A stretch of DNA of 15,512 nt from Ghiorsea sp. (GCA_030950765.1 JAUZQX010000030.1:1-15512), one strand, 5' to 3'; positions 1-7,384 are shown, numbered from the stretch's first letter. A program made the numbers and translations. The notes: generated by a model not told the origin, from the letters alone.

Positions 1-216
1 TTAAGCAGCTTTCGCAGGCTTCTTACCGTATTTTTTGTAGAAGCGCTCAACGCGACCTTCCGTATCTACAATCTTCTGTTTACCAGTGTAGAATGGATGA
101 CATGCGGAGCAAATTTCCACTTGCAAATCGCCCTTAGTAGAGCGAGTTTCAAAAGCGTTACCACATGAACAAGTCACTTTGGCAACATGATATTCTGGAT
201 GAATTTCTGCTTTCAC
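1..216 (-). CDS. rpmE: 50S ribosomal protein L31, zinc-binding type
   Basis: Ribosomal protein L31 of the large subunit, which helps bridge the two ribosomal subunits. The 71-residue length is normal and the gene is complete, with a TAA stop at the window edge. It is the zinc-containing (C+) form: C16 and C18 (CSC) plus C36 and C39 (CSAC) form the metal site. The family signature around HPFYTGKQK and the FYKKYGKK tail is present. The start codon is GTG at 216, supported by AGGAG eight bases upstream. Its own promoter is predicted at 275-303, so it is probably transcribed separately from holB, which ends 107 bp upstream. L31 paralogues without cysteines usually replace this form under zinc starvation; none is seen here. 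Identification is secure from motif and length. Confidence 0.97.
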   Translation of the reverse strand: MKAEIHPEYHVAKVTCSCGNAFETRSTKGDLQVEICSACHPFYTGKQKIVDTEGRVERFYKKYGKKPAKAA

Positions 217-274
217 TTTAACAACTCCTATTTCAGACCCTTTTCAAAAGACCTACCCCTGCAAAGGGCGGCGA

Positions 275-303
275 TTTATAGCGTTGAATAAAGAAAAACA
301 CAA
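275..303 (-). promoter_or_regulatory. Predicted sigma-70 promoter of rpmE
   Basis: On the minus strand, a TTGTGT -35 (298-303) and a TATAAA -10 (275-280) are separated by exactly 17 bp, which would give a 5' leader of about 50 nt before the GTG start. The murI promoter candidate uses the same -35 hexamer. This is a sequence match only. Confidence 0.5.
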
Positions 304-323
304 GAAAAAACTTCAACCCAAGC

Positions 324-1280
324 TTAAACCCTTGTTTTCAATGCACTCCTCAACTGCAAAAGGTATGCCATCAAGGCAGGTGCAGGGCGCAAAGTATGCA
401 TGACCACCTCTTTGGGCCACTTTGCCACCGCAAGCATCGCGACGAACACAGCGTCCGACTGCTGCCAAGAAGTTAGCTTAGCAGCATGTTTTTGCGTCGC
501 GGTTAACACAACACTCACAATTAAATCATGTGGTATGTTTTTCACATGACTGTCCAGCCACTGTTGAATAAGACCAATGTCAGACTGTGATAAATCCTCA
601 ACCAAGCTTTGCCAAGCCAATAATATTTCAGCCTGACTTTTTTCTTGTAACACTTCAATCCGACCAAGGCTACCTTGCCCCAATTCAGTTGCCAGCGGAA
701 GTAGTTTTTCATCAAAACCTTGCATCTGTAACACCTGCTGCATCTGCTTAGGATTAAGCGGAGAGCATGCTTGCAACATACAACGTGAACGAATCGTTGC
801 TGGCAACCGCATCAAATCATGGCAGACAATCAACAACAAACTACCTTCCGTCGGCTCTTCCAAACCTTTAAGTAAGGCATTGGCAGCTTGGTTATTCATC
901 AAGTTCGCATCATCAATCATCAATACACGACGTTTACTTTTAAGACCACTCAAAGCTAAAAAACCTAAGGCTTCACGTGTCTGGGAAATATTAATGTCTC
1001 GGTTAAACTTCTTCTTTTTTTGGTCATACAACAAGGACACTTTAGAAAAATCAGGGTGCGAACCTACATGCAGCATGGCACAATGATGACATTGCCCACA
1101 TGCCTTATTTTGAGTCAAATCGGGGCTTTCGCAAAGAAACAAGGCTGCCATCTGCTCTGCAACACTTGCTTTACCAATGCCCTTCACCCCATAAAACAAC
1201 CAAGCGTGATGCAAGCGGTTCTGCTGCATTGCTTCACTAAATGTACTTTGTACATGTTCATGCCCTAGGACTTTATTCAT
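324..1280 (-). CDS. holB: DNA polymerase III subunit delta-prime
   Basis: Clamp-loader subunit delta-prime, the stator of the AAA+ complex that loads the beta sliding clamp on primed DNA. Visible parts: a P-loop-like GVKGIGKA at residues 31-38, a zinc module with C50, C61, C64 and C67 in the expected spacing, a Walker B-like VLMIDDAN at 119-126, and the SRC arginine-finger motif at 165-167. The P-loop ends in GKA instead of GKS/T, consistent with delta-prime being a poor or inactive ATPase. At 318 residues it has the usual size. Its ATG overlaps the end of tmk by 4 nt (ATGA), so the two are translationally coupled. No intrinsic terminator is visible between it and rpmE. Confidence 0.95.
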   Translation of the reverse strand: MNKVLGHEHVQSTFSEAMQQNRLHHAWLFYGVKGIGKASVAEQMAALFLCESPDLTQNKACGQCHHCAMLHVGSHPDFSKVSLLYDQKKKKFNRDINISQTREALGFLALSGLKSKRRVLMIDDANLMNNQAANALLKGLEEPTEGSLLLIVCHDLMRLPATIRSRCMLQACSPLNPKQMQQVLQMQGFDEKLLPLATELGQGSLGRIEVLQEKSQAEILLAWQSLVEDLSQSDIGLIQQWLDSHVKNIPHDLIVSVVLTATQKHAAKLTSWQQSDAVFVAMLAVAKWPKEVVMHTLRPAPALMAYLLQLRSALKTRV

Positions 1281-1906
1281 AAACTTTTTAATACCACTTG
1301 AATATCCGATTGCACCTGAGCAATATCTCGCCTTGCATCGATACGTTTTACACGCTGTGAGGCATTCTTCTGAATCCCAGAAAAAGCTTGATACACTGCT
1401 TTATGAAAAGCCATTTTTTCATGATCTAAACGATTTGCCACCTCACCTTCAGCCTCCCGTGAAGCCATACGCTTTGCCGCATCTTCTACAGGCAAGTCCA
1501 ACCAAATGGTTTTATTAGGTGTTAACCCTTGCTCAGCCCACACCAGCATATCACCTAATATTCTCGTAGCCTCAAGCTTTCGCCCTGCAAGCTGATATGC
1601 CAGTGTAGAATCCGTATACCTATCACATATCACCCACTTACCAGCAGCTAACGCAGGTTTAATCACTTGTTCCACATGCTGCGCTCTATCTGCTAAAAAT
1701 AGTAATAATTCTGATGCGGGTACAGGCGTATATTCACCTGATAGCAATAAACGACGAATTTCTTTGCCTAGGGGTGTATCTCCAGGTTCAAATGTTTGCA
1801 ACACATCTTTGCCTTGGCTTTTTAACCAAGTCACGGTGAGCTGAAGCTGCGTTGTTTTACCGCTACCATCGCCGCCTTCAAATGTGATAAACCTGCCTTT
1901 TGTCAT
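1277..1906 (-). CDS. tmk: Thymidylate kinase
   Basis: Phosphorylates dTMP to dTDP with ATP, the step committing thymidylate to dTTP for replication. The P-loop GGDGSGKT (residues 11-18) lacks the basic residue of type I enzymes, while the lid (SREAEGEVANRLDHE, about 149-163) carries arginines, which is the type II bacterial arrangement. The DRYTDSTLAYQ segment is the conserved DR(Y/F) nucleotide-binding motif. The length of 209 residues is typical. It starts 3 nt after the murI stop (TAA CCC ATG) and overlaps holB by 4 nt, so murI, tmk and holB form one operon. The tmk-holB pairing is common in bacteria. Confidence 0.97.
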   Translation of the reverse strand: MTKGRFITFEGGDGSGKTTQLQLTVTWLKSQGKDVLQTFEPGDTPLGKEIRRLLLSGEYTPVPASELLLFLADRAQHVEQVIKPALAAGKWVICDRYTDSTLAYQLAGRKLEATRILGDMLVWAEQGLTPNKTIWLDLPVEDAAKRMASREAEGEVANRLDHEKMAFHKAVYQAFSGIQKNASQRVKRIDARRDIAQVQSDIQVVLKSL

Positions 1907-1909
1907 GGG

Positions 1910-2932
1910 TTATTCGCCTGTCCATACATATTCTTGCACGATGCAGAGATTGAAGGACTTGGACAAGCATTTCAACCAATCTTTTAACGCATCAATTTGT
2001 GAGGAGGTTGTCCAAAGTTGTTGTACACCATGCACACAGCGTACAAAAGCAAGCCCATCCTCCCCCTGTAGCAACGCCTGAAACAAACGGTGTTGTTTCT
2101 TTTCAAGCGTAAATTCAACAATAATTGTTTCATGTGTTTCTGGCAGTGACTTAAACACCATTTCCCTTTGACACAGCAAACTTGCCATATCTGAGACATA
2201 CCCTTGCTCACCCGAAGTCCAAAAACTTTCTTTACCTAATTCAGCTTGCCTGTTCAAAATACCTTTTGCATCCAATTGGTTTTGCAGCCGCTTAGCAACG
2301 GCTGCACCTGTACTTATAATATGTACTTGCTCGCCAACAAGCTTCCGAATCACGGGTTCAAGCAGAGGGTAATGCGTGCAACCAAGGACAATGGTATCAG
2401 CACCTTCTTCAAGCATTGGTTGTACATATTTTAACACAAGCTGTCGCGTGCTCTCTAAATTCATTGCACCTTTTTCAATGGCTTCCACCAAGCCAAAACA
2501 AGGTTGCACCATAATTCGCGCCCTATGTTGGTGAGTATCCAACAAGCTGGAAAACTTATCGCTTTTAAGTGTGTTTTCAGTTGCCAAAACACCAACCACT
2601 CCCGTGTCTGTAACATCCACCGCAGGTTTGATGGCGGGTTCCATTGCAACCACAGGTATATCCAACCGTTCACGCAATGCCAGAATGGCTGCAGCACTCG
2701 CTGTATTACACGCCACAACCAGTGCCTTAACATCCTGTGTTTGAGTCAAAAAATCAGCAAGCAACCATGCTCGCTGCGCTATTGTTGTACTATCTTTATC
2801 CCCATACGGTGCAAAAGCTGAGTCTGCAATATAAACAAGGTTTTCCTGCGGCAAAAGCTTACGTACTTCTTCAAAGACCGTCAGCCCACCAAGTCCTGAG
2901 TCAAATATACCTATTGGCGCATGTTCATTCAT
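1910..2932 (-). CDS. murI: Glutamate racemase with a C-terminal DUF4911-like extension
   Basis: Converts L-glutamate to D-glutamate for peptidoglycan. The racemase core covers about residues 1-265. It has DSGLGG with D11, the PYG segment at 42-44, and the two catalytic cysteines C75 (ACNTAS) and C185 (GCTHYPLL). The protein is 340 residues, about 70 longer than ordinary MurI. The extra part (about 266-340) is a compact alpha/beta-looking stretch with the core EFTLEKKQHRLFQALL and GEDGLAFVRC. By memory of the family pattern it resembles small DUF4911 proteins; that match is an inference. The reading frame is continuous, with no sign that a separate start has been fused by a sequencing error. 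No clear Shine-Dalgarno precedes the ATG. It heads the murI-tmk-holB operon and is divergent from the M48 gene. Confidence 0.95.
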   Translation of the reverse strand: MNEHAPIGIFDSGLGGLTVFEEVRKLLPQENLVYIADSAFAPYGDKDSTTIAQRAWLLADFLTQTQDVKALVVACNTASAAAILALRERLDIPVVAMEPAIKPAVDVTDTGVVGVLATENTLKSDKFSSLLDTHQHRARIMVQPCFGLVEAIEKGAMNLESTRQLVLKYVQPMLEEGADTIVLGCTHYPLLEPVIRKLVGEQVHIISTGAAVAKRLQNQLDAKGILNRQAELGKESFWTSGEQGYVSDMASLLCQREMVFKSLPETHETIIVEFTLEKKQHRLFQALLQGEDGLAFVRCVHGVQQLWTTSSQIDALKDWLKCLSKSFNLCIVQEYVWTGE

Positions 2933-2953
2933 GCGTCAAAACTAACAACTGAC

Positions 2954-2982
2954 AATATATTCACAACACTCAGCGAACACAA
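2954..2982 (-). promoter_or_regulatory. Predicted sigma-70 promoter of the murI-tmk-holB operon
   Basis: On the minus strand, a TTGTGT -35 (2977-2982) and a TATATT -10 (2954-2959) lie 17 bp apart, placing the likely start of transcription about 15 nt before the murI ATG. It sits in the 86-bp gap shared with the divergent M48 gene, for which I see no convincing promoter or Shine-Dalgarno. Confidence 0.45.
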
Positions 2983-3018
2983 AGATGACAAAGCTTTACT
3001 GCCAGTTATTATCCGCAC

Positions 3019-4254
3019 ATGTTAACTTTTACTTTAATTTTCTTAATCGCACTATTTATCTCCACTGCCATTGATTTTTGGCTAGACCAACGCCAGCTCA
3101 AAGCTGTGCATACACACAAACATGAAGTCCCTGCCCGTTTTAAAGGTGCCATTTCCTTAGAAGCACATCAAAAGGCTGCCAGCTACACCACCACCAAAAT
3201 CAAGGTTGGCACTTGGGCAGGAGCGTATGGTTTGGGCTTGTTATTGATATGGACATTGGGTGGTGGGCTTGATGCACTCGATGAAATGATACGCAGCTGG
3301 GGCTGGTCGGAACTGACCACTGGCGTGGTATTTATCCTTTTATTTTCATTCTTGGGCAGTTTATTGGATTTACCTTTCTCTATTTATAATACTTTTGTTG
3401 TCGAAGAAAAATTTGGTTTTAATAAAATAACCGCCAAACTTTTTATCACCGATATGGTAAAAGGTGCGGCTTTGATGACAGTGATTGCAGCACCCCTGAT
3501 TTGGGTCATTTTATGGCTGATGCAAAGCGCGGGTACTTTATGGTGGCTTTGGGCTTGGGCTATATGGGTTGGTTTCTCGCTGCTTATGATGTGGGCATAC
3601 CCGACTTTCATCGCTCCATTGTTCAATAAATTTGAAGCCATGAAAGATGAAAGTCTCAAAGAGGCTATTGAAGGTTTACTGCAACGCTGTGGTTTTGAAA
3701 GCAATGGTTTGTATCAGATGGATGGCAGCAAACGCTCCAGTCATGGCAATGCGTATTTCACAGGTTTTGGTAAAACCAAACGTATTGTCTTTTATGATAC
3801 CTTATTAGACCAATTATCCACCAATGAAACATTGGCAGTGCTTGCCCATGAATTGGGTCACTTCAAACGCAACCATATCAAAAAACGTATGGCTGTTACC
3901 TTCGCCATCTTCTTGGCTGGCTTTGCCATTATGGGTTGGCTTGCCGAACAAGCTTGGTTTTATGAAGGTTTGGGTGTGTCGAATGCTTCCAATTATATGC
4001 TTTTGATTTTGTTTATGTTGGTCACGCCTGTATTTACCTTTGTTATATCACCCATCATGAGCATGTATTCGCGCAAACATGAGTTTGAAGCTGATGATTA
4101 CGCTAAAGAACATGCAGAAGCTGCGGATTTAATTAGCGCATTGGTAAAAATGTATGAGGATAATGCAGCAACGTTAACCCCGGACCCTCTCTATTCAGCA
4201 TGGCATGATTCACACCCACCCGCCCCTGTTAGGATTGCACATTTAGAACAGTAA
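3019..4254 (+). CDS. M48 family metalloprotease, Ste24/CAAX-protease type
   Basis: Integral inner-membrane zinc endopeptidase of the Ste24 branch of family M48. The N-terminal half is the membrane domain of CAAX proteases, with hydrophobic segments near residues 1-20, 66-80, 101-122, 147-168 and 172-195 and the signature DLPFSIYNTFVVEEKFGF. The catalytic HELGH is at 277-281, with E278 as general base. The third zinc ligand is probably E355, in HEFEADDYAKEH. Two further membrane segments (about 291-312 and 326-345) follow the active site. The C-terminal SAWHDSHPPAPVRI motif matches the conserved Ste24 end. At 411 residues it is full length. Bacterial members are thought to act in membrane protein quality control; prenylated substrates are not expected. 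It is a single-gene unit with a 782-nt gap downstream. Confidence 0.93.
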   Translation: MLTFTLIFLIALFISTAIDFWLDQRQLKAVHTHKHEVPARFKGAISLEAHQKAASYTTTKIKVGTWAGAYGLGLLLIWTLGGGLDALDEMIRSWGWSELTTGVVFILLFSFLGSLLDLPFSIYNTFVVEEKFGFNKITAKLFITDMVKGAALMTVIAAPLIWVILWLMQSAGTLWWLWAWAIWVGFSLLMMWAYPTFIAPLFNKFEAMKDESLKEAIEGLLQRCGFESNGLYQMDGSKRSSHGNAYFTGFGKTKRIVFYDTLLDQLSTNETLAVLAHELGHFKRNHIKKRMAVTFAIFLAGFAIMGWLAEQAWFYEGLGVSNASNYMLLILFMLVTPVFTFVISPIMSMYSRKHEFEADDYAKEHAEAADLISALVKMYEDNAATLTPDPLYSAWHDSHPPAPVRIAHLEQ

Positions 4255-4285
4255 AGAGTTCAGCAGGTCTGTCATTTCGACCAAA

Positions 4286-4301
4286 GTGGAAAATTTTCCA
4301 C
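4286..4301. repeat. Perfect 16-bp palindrome
   Basis: GTGGAAAATTTTCCAC is its own reverse complement. It lies about 30 nt after the M48 stop, just downstream of TGTCATTTCGACC. It could be a protein-binding dyad or a degenerate intergenic repeat. There is no T-run placement that makes it a normal terminator. Confidence 0.6.
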
Positions 4302-4420
4302 AAAAAATCCCTAAGAGTGCCAAGCCTACCTATGATACTATGCTCGGGTGACATCGCCACCCCGACACAAAGAAAGAACCATGAGCAAAAACATCAAATC
4401 ACCCCAGCCACCATCAAACA

Positions 4421-4433
4421 TATGTTATACCTT
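4421..4433 (+). repeat. 13-bp direct repeat, copy 1
   Basis: TATGTTATACCTT, repeated exactly at 4695-4707. The two copies bracket the REPIN-like element. Confidence 0.6.
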
Positions 4434-4524
4434 CCTCAAAAATCCTTAAATACGTGAAAAGAGCATTTCTGAGCACAAAAACACCAAGAAACACGAAAAA
4501 GTAGTCAGTAAATAGTGTTTCTCA

Positions 4525-4641
4525 CCTTGGAAGTGAGGCTTTAGCCTCGCCTTCATTTGAGTAGATACAAGGTTTTGAACAAAAACTAGGTCAAACCCTT
4601 TGGGGTTTTAGAGAGGCGAGGCTAAAGCCTCACTTCCAAGG
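4525..4641. repeat. REPIN-like inverted doublet of a REP sequence
   Basis: Two 28-bp arms, 4525-4552 and 4614-4641, are perfect reverse complements separated by 61 nt. Each arm contains its own small dyad GAGGCT-TT-AGCCTC, so each is a REP-like hairpin with an asymmetric flank (CCTTGGAAGT on one side, CGCCT on the other). The spacer carries a further small stem (AAACCC at 4593-4598 with GGGTTT at 4603-4608). Two inverted REP units a short distance apart are the definition of a REPIN, a non-autonomous element usually moved by a RAYT (TnpA_REP) transposase encoded elsewhere. No RAYT gene lies in this window. It may also act as a 3' hairpin for the M48 transcript. Confidence 0.75.
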
Positions 4642-4694
4642 GTTGAAAATAGTATAAAGCGCTGTGTTTCGCTGCACTCTTATTGAGTAGGATC

Positions 4695-4707
4695 TATGTT
4701 ATACCTT
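4695..4707 (+). repeat. 13-bp direct repeat, copy 2
   Basis: TATGTTATACCTT, identical to 4421-4433; start-to-start distance 274 bp. Confidence 0.6.
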
Positions 4708-4880
4708 TGCCTATAACACAAATACAGCCTGTACAGGAAAGCTCTGGTATAGAACTTGAAATATTGGCGTATGGCGTATTTAGAGCACTGTTTATTTTCG
4801 TTTAACTGAAAACACTACACAACATCATGAGTGCAACCAAAGTATGTATAATTTTTCATCTTCTAACAGATACGGCTTGA

Positions 4881-4911
4881 GGGCTTTATAAAATTGAGTT
4901 TTATAAAGCCC
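4881..4911. other. Long AT-rich hairpin without a T-run
   Basis: GGGCTTTATAAAA (4881-4893) and TTTTATAAAGCCC (4899-4911) form a perfect 13-bp stem with a TTGAG loop. On the plus strand it runs into a C-rich stretch (CCCCCGCCCC), not a T-run, and neither strand gives a canonical intrinsic terminator. It sits about 125 nt before the response regulator start, so a leader structure or a protein-binding dyad are possibilities. Confidence 0.55.
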
Positions 4912-5036
4912 CCCCGCCCCAGTTATCCCCAATTGGTGGCGCACCCTAACTCACATTTCTAAATAACATATTAGACCTAAGTCGTATATTCACGTTTATG
5001 ATTGCATTACACATCAAATAAGCGTGGAGTTGGGAC

Positions 5037-5672
5037 ATGTACATTCTTATTATAGATGATCAAGATTGCTATCGGGAGTTTCTATCTGGGCTATTGCAAG
5101 GTTCAGATTGCAACATCACCATCTCAGAAGCATCATCTTTAAAGATTGCTCGTGCTAAAATACAAGAATGCCAACATCAATACGACTTCGTGCTCCTAGA
5201 CCACATATTACCCGATGGTAAAGGGCTAGACCTACTCAGGGAAAGCAAAGAGCAGCACCCCAATCTACCCATTGCCATGCTTTCAGCCAAGGAAGACCCC
5301 CAGCTTGTTTGGCAATGCTTAGAGCTGGGTGCTTCAGGGTTTATTCCCAAAAACACTGTATTGGCTGTTCTTCTCTCAGCCATCCAACTTATGCTTGCAG
5401 GTGGTCGGTATATCCCACCTCATATTCTGCCGCACATGCCCATGCCTAAAAGCAGTTCAAACACCTCAGAAAAAAACAACCGCGGGCAACTAACGCCCCG
5501 TCAATCCGAAGTTTTAGAGTTGTTATACTTAGGTTTATCCAACAAGGATATTGCTCACCGTTTGACCATATCAGAAGCGACTGTCAAAGCCCATATTACT
5601 GTTGTTTTTAAGATGATGGGGGTTTCATCACGTACGAAACTCATCGCACAAAAACATACTGAAAATCTTTAA
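5037..5672 (+). CDS. NarL/LuxR-family response regulator
   Basis: Two-domain transcription factor. The receiver domain (about residues 1-120) has the acidic pair D7/D8, phospho-acceptor D55 (FVLLDHILPDG), S83 in place of the usual Thr/Ser switch, and K105 (FIPKN). A linker of about 25 residues rich in P, S and N leads to a C-terminal LuxR-type helix-turn-helix (151-207: LTPRQSEVLELL, NKDIAHRL, SEATVKAHI). All phosphorylation residues are present, so it should be switchable. The ATG at 5037 has GGAG seven bases upstream. No histidine kinase is adjacent, making it an orphan, and its ligand and targets are unknown. Its stop overlaps the M16 gene stop on the other strand (shared TTAA). A long noncoding stretch lies upstream. 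Confidence 0.93.
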   Translation: MYILIIDDQDCYREFLSGLLQGSDCNITISEASSLKIARAKIQECQHQYDFVLLDHILPDGKGLDLLRESKEQHPNLPIAMLSAKEDPQLVWQCLELGASGFIPKNTVLAVLLSAIQLMLAGGRYIPPHILPHMPMPKSSSNTSEKNNRGQLTPRQSEVLELLYLGLSNKDIAHRLTISEATVKAHITVVFKMMGVSSRTKLIAQKHTENL

Positions 5673-6910
5673 GACACGCGTTCTGGAGTGGCTATCGTCC
5701 ACAAAGCATCTGTTTCCAGTTGTTGTTTAAGCCATCGTTGAACTTGTTCTGGCTGCACGGTGTTCACCTTATCCACCCACTCCAGCGGTGAATACAACGT
5801 CCTTTCATCCAACAGTCCACCAAGCTGCAACATCGCACCCTCAACTGAATCCATACCCATGCGAAACTGCACCGTAAGCTGGCGCTGTGCCCGCTGCACC
5901 ATATCCTTAGGTACATTTTGACAAATATCAGCAATGGTTTGCTGCAGCACATCCAAACAAGGTTCAAGCTGCTCAGGCATAGTGCTGCAACTGATACTCA
6001 ACAGCCCCGTATCGGTATAAGTGGAGAGGTGTGAACCAATACTATACGCAAGCCCACGTTTTTCTCTTATTTCACGAAACAAAATAGAGCTCATGCTCCC
6101 ACCCAGCAATTGATTAGCAATCCAAGCTATCGGTTTATCAGGTGATGTAATGTTGATCGACTGCCAAGATGCCACCACTTGCGCTTGCTCCATCGGCCTT
6201 GGCATTTCATGTTTACCACGACGTACCTTTGGGCTTACACGGTTTTTCGACTGTTTATTGGCTGTGTTTCCCCATTCACTTTGTTCGATTTCTGCCATCA
6301 AAACTTGATGTTGAATGCGCCCCGCAGCCGCAATCAATACATTGCCTCCCCGATAATTCGCATTCAAATAATCGCGCAAATCTTGCACCGAAAAAGATGA
6401 TAATGTTTCACGACTTCCCAACACAGGTTCACCCATAGTATGCCCAGCAAACACTTGGCTGGTATGTTGCTCATATACCCATTCATCAGGATTATCATCC
6501 ACCATGCTCATTTCCGAGAAAATCACTTCCCGTTCACGTAACCACTCATCTTCAGGCAATGCTGGGTTGAGTAACATATCCGATAACAATGCCAACGCCT
6601 TTTGCCAATCTTCATACAATACATGGATATGGAAACAAGTACGCTCTCGGGAGGTAAAGGCATTGGCGTTGCCTCCCAAATCATCCAAACTTTCAGCCAG
6701 TTGATGTACATCAAGTTTATCCGTACCTTTAAATACCATATGTTCTAAGGCATGGGCAATACCTGCATGATGCGCCGCCTCATCGCGGCTACCCACATCA
6801 ATAAAAATACCAATGGCGACACTTTGTGCCTTGGGTAATTCGCGTGTGGCAATTTGCACACCATTTGGTAATGTGGTTTGTTCCATAAAATGTTTGTTTT
6901 TTGTTTGCAT
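5669..6910 (-). CDS. M16 family zinc metallopeptidase (processing-peptidase-like)
   Basis: Insulinase/mitochondrial-processing-peptidase-like protein. The inverted zinc motif HALEH lies at residues 53-57 (H53, E56 base, H57), and the third ligand is probably E133 in EREVIFSEMSM, 76 residues later. The second half has the REKRGLAYSIGS segment, the conserved R/Y substrate-binding pair of the family. At 413 residues it is a single-chain two-lobe M16B-type protein with no signal peptide, so it is probably cytoplasmic. I keep the 6910 start because AGGTGA lies 3 nt upstream. The alternative Met at residue 9, where homologues usually begin, has no Shine-Dalgarno. The neighbouring response regulator gene is convergent and overlaps it by 4 nt. 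Confidence 0.93.
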   Translation of the reverse strand: MQTKNKHFMEQTTLPNGVQIATRELPKAQSVAIGIFIDVGSRDEAAHHAGIAHALEHMVFKGTDKLDVHQLAESLDDLGGNANAFTSRERTCFHIHVLYEDWQKALALLSDMLLNPALPEDEWLREREVIFSEMSMVDDNPDEWVYEQHTSQVFAGHTMGEPVLGSRETLSSFSVQDLRDYLNANYRGGNVLIAAAGRIQHQVLMAEIEQSEWGNTANKQSKNRVSPKVRRGKHEMPRPMEQAQVVASWQSINITSPDKPIAWIANQLLGGSMSSILFREIREKRGLAYSIGSHLSTYTDTGLLSISCSTMPEQLEPCLDVLQQTIADICQNVPKDMVQRAQRQLTVQFRMGMDSVEGAMLQLGGLLDERTLYSPLEWVDKVNTVQPEQVQRWLKQQLETDALWTIATPERVS

Positions 6911-7006
6911 ATTTCACCTAAACACGTTGTCAGCGCAACATCCTGCGTTTACTCACCCTTTGAGGCAAGCTTGACCCTACATAAACACATGGCAGCATAC
7001 TCTTAC

Positions 7007-7011
7007 AGGAG
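7007..7011 (+). promoter_or_regulatory. Shine-Dalgarno that fixes the start of the small membrane protein gene
   Basis: AGGAG with a 7-nt spacer before the ATG at 7019. It decides against the in-frame upstream ATG at 6878, which would overlap the start of the divergent M16 gene and has no such site. Confidence 0.75.
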
Positions 7012-7018
7012 TTTAACC

Positions 7019-7384
7019 ATGCAAGATGACATACAGCCGACAACCACAGAGCCCTCCAATCTTGATGGTCTTAAAACCATCACAACCATTGTTTATGCAT
7101 TACAAGCTGTGTCTTTTTTTATCGGTATTACTTTTATTGCAGCGGTCATTCTTAACTATGTCAAAAAAGATGATGTGCAAAACACTTGGTTGGCATCACA
7201 CTTTGACTGGCAAATTCGCACCTTTTGGTTTGGACTTTTATGGTCAATCATCGGTTTTATGAGCCTTATTCTTATTGTTGGTTACTTAATCATCATCGCC
7301 AATGCCATTTGGATTATTTATCGTATTATCAAAGGCTGGCTGCGTTTATCTGAAGGCAAAACAATGTATCCAGAGCAAATATGA
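7019..7384 (+). CDS. Small Tic20/DUF4870-like membrane protein
   Basis: A 121-residue predicted inner-membrane protein of unknown function. After a polar N-terminus of about 18 residues there are three hydrophobic segments (about 20-46, 68-85 and 86-105). The loop between the first two has YVKKDDVQNTWLASHFDWQIRTFW, the pattern I associate with DUF4870/Tic20-like proteins, and the C-terminus has IIKGWLRLSEGK. The reading frame is open back to 6878, but the ATG at 7019 has a strong AGGAG and gives the normal family start. Its TGA overlaps the ATG of the DUF2007 gene (ATGA at 7381-7384), so the two are translated together and probably act together, in a way that cannot be inferred here. Confidence 0.85.
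   Translation: MQDDIQPTTTEPSNLDGLKTITTIVYALQAVSFFIGITFIAAVILNYVKKDDVQNTWLASHFDWQIRTFWFGLLWSIIGFMSLILIVGYLIIIANAIWIIYRIIKGWLRLSEGKTMYPEQI

Larger units (their letters stand above)
4255..5036. other. Gene-free, palindrome-rich intergenic region
   Basis: A stretch of 782 nt between the M48 gene and the response regulator gene. I see no credible coding sequence on either strand. It holds a 16-bp perfect palindrome (4286-4301), a short GC hairpin around 4344-4367, two copies of a 13-bp direct repeat (4421-4433, 4695-4707), a REPIN-like doublet (4525-4641), a tandem 7-bp repeat GGCGTAT (4766-4779) and a 13-bp-stem hairpin (4881-4911). In a genome with such tight gene packing this accumulation of small repeats looks like a landing site for mobile repeats. 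Confidence 0.7.

Noticed and set aside
4381..4449. A 22-codon plus-strand mini-ORF starting ATGAGCAAAAAC after an AAAGAAAG tract.
   Set aside because: It is too short and has no recognisable product; it overlaps the 13-bp repeat and is likely chance.
6971..7001. TTGACC and CATACT as a promoter for the small membrane protein gene.
   Set aside because: The spacing is 19 bp and the -10 is weak, so the evidence is too thin.
6878..7018. The longer N-terminus of the small membrane protein reading frame.
   Set aside because: It would overlap the divergent M16 start, and the internal ATG has AGGAG at ideal distance.
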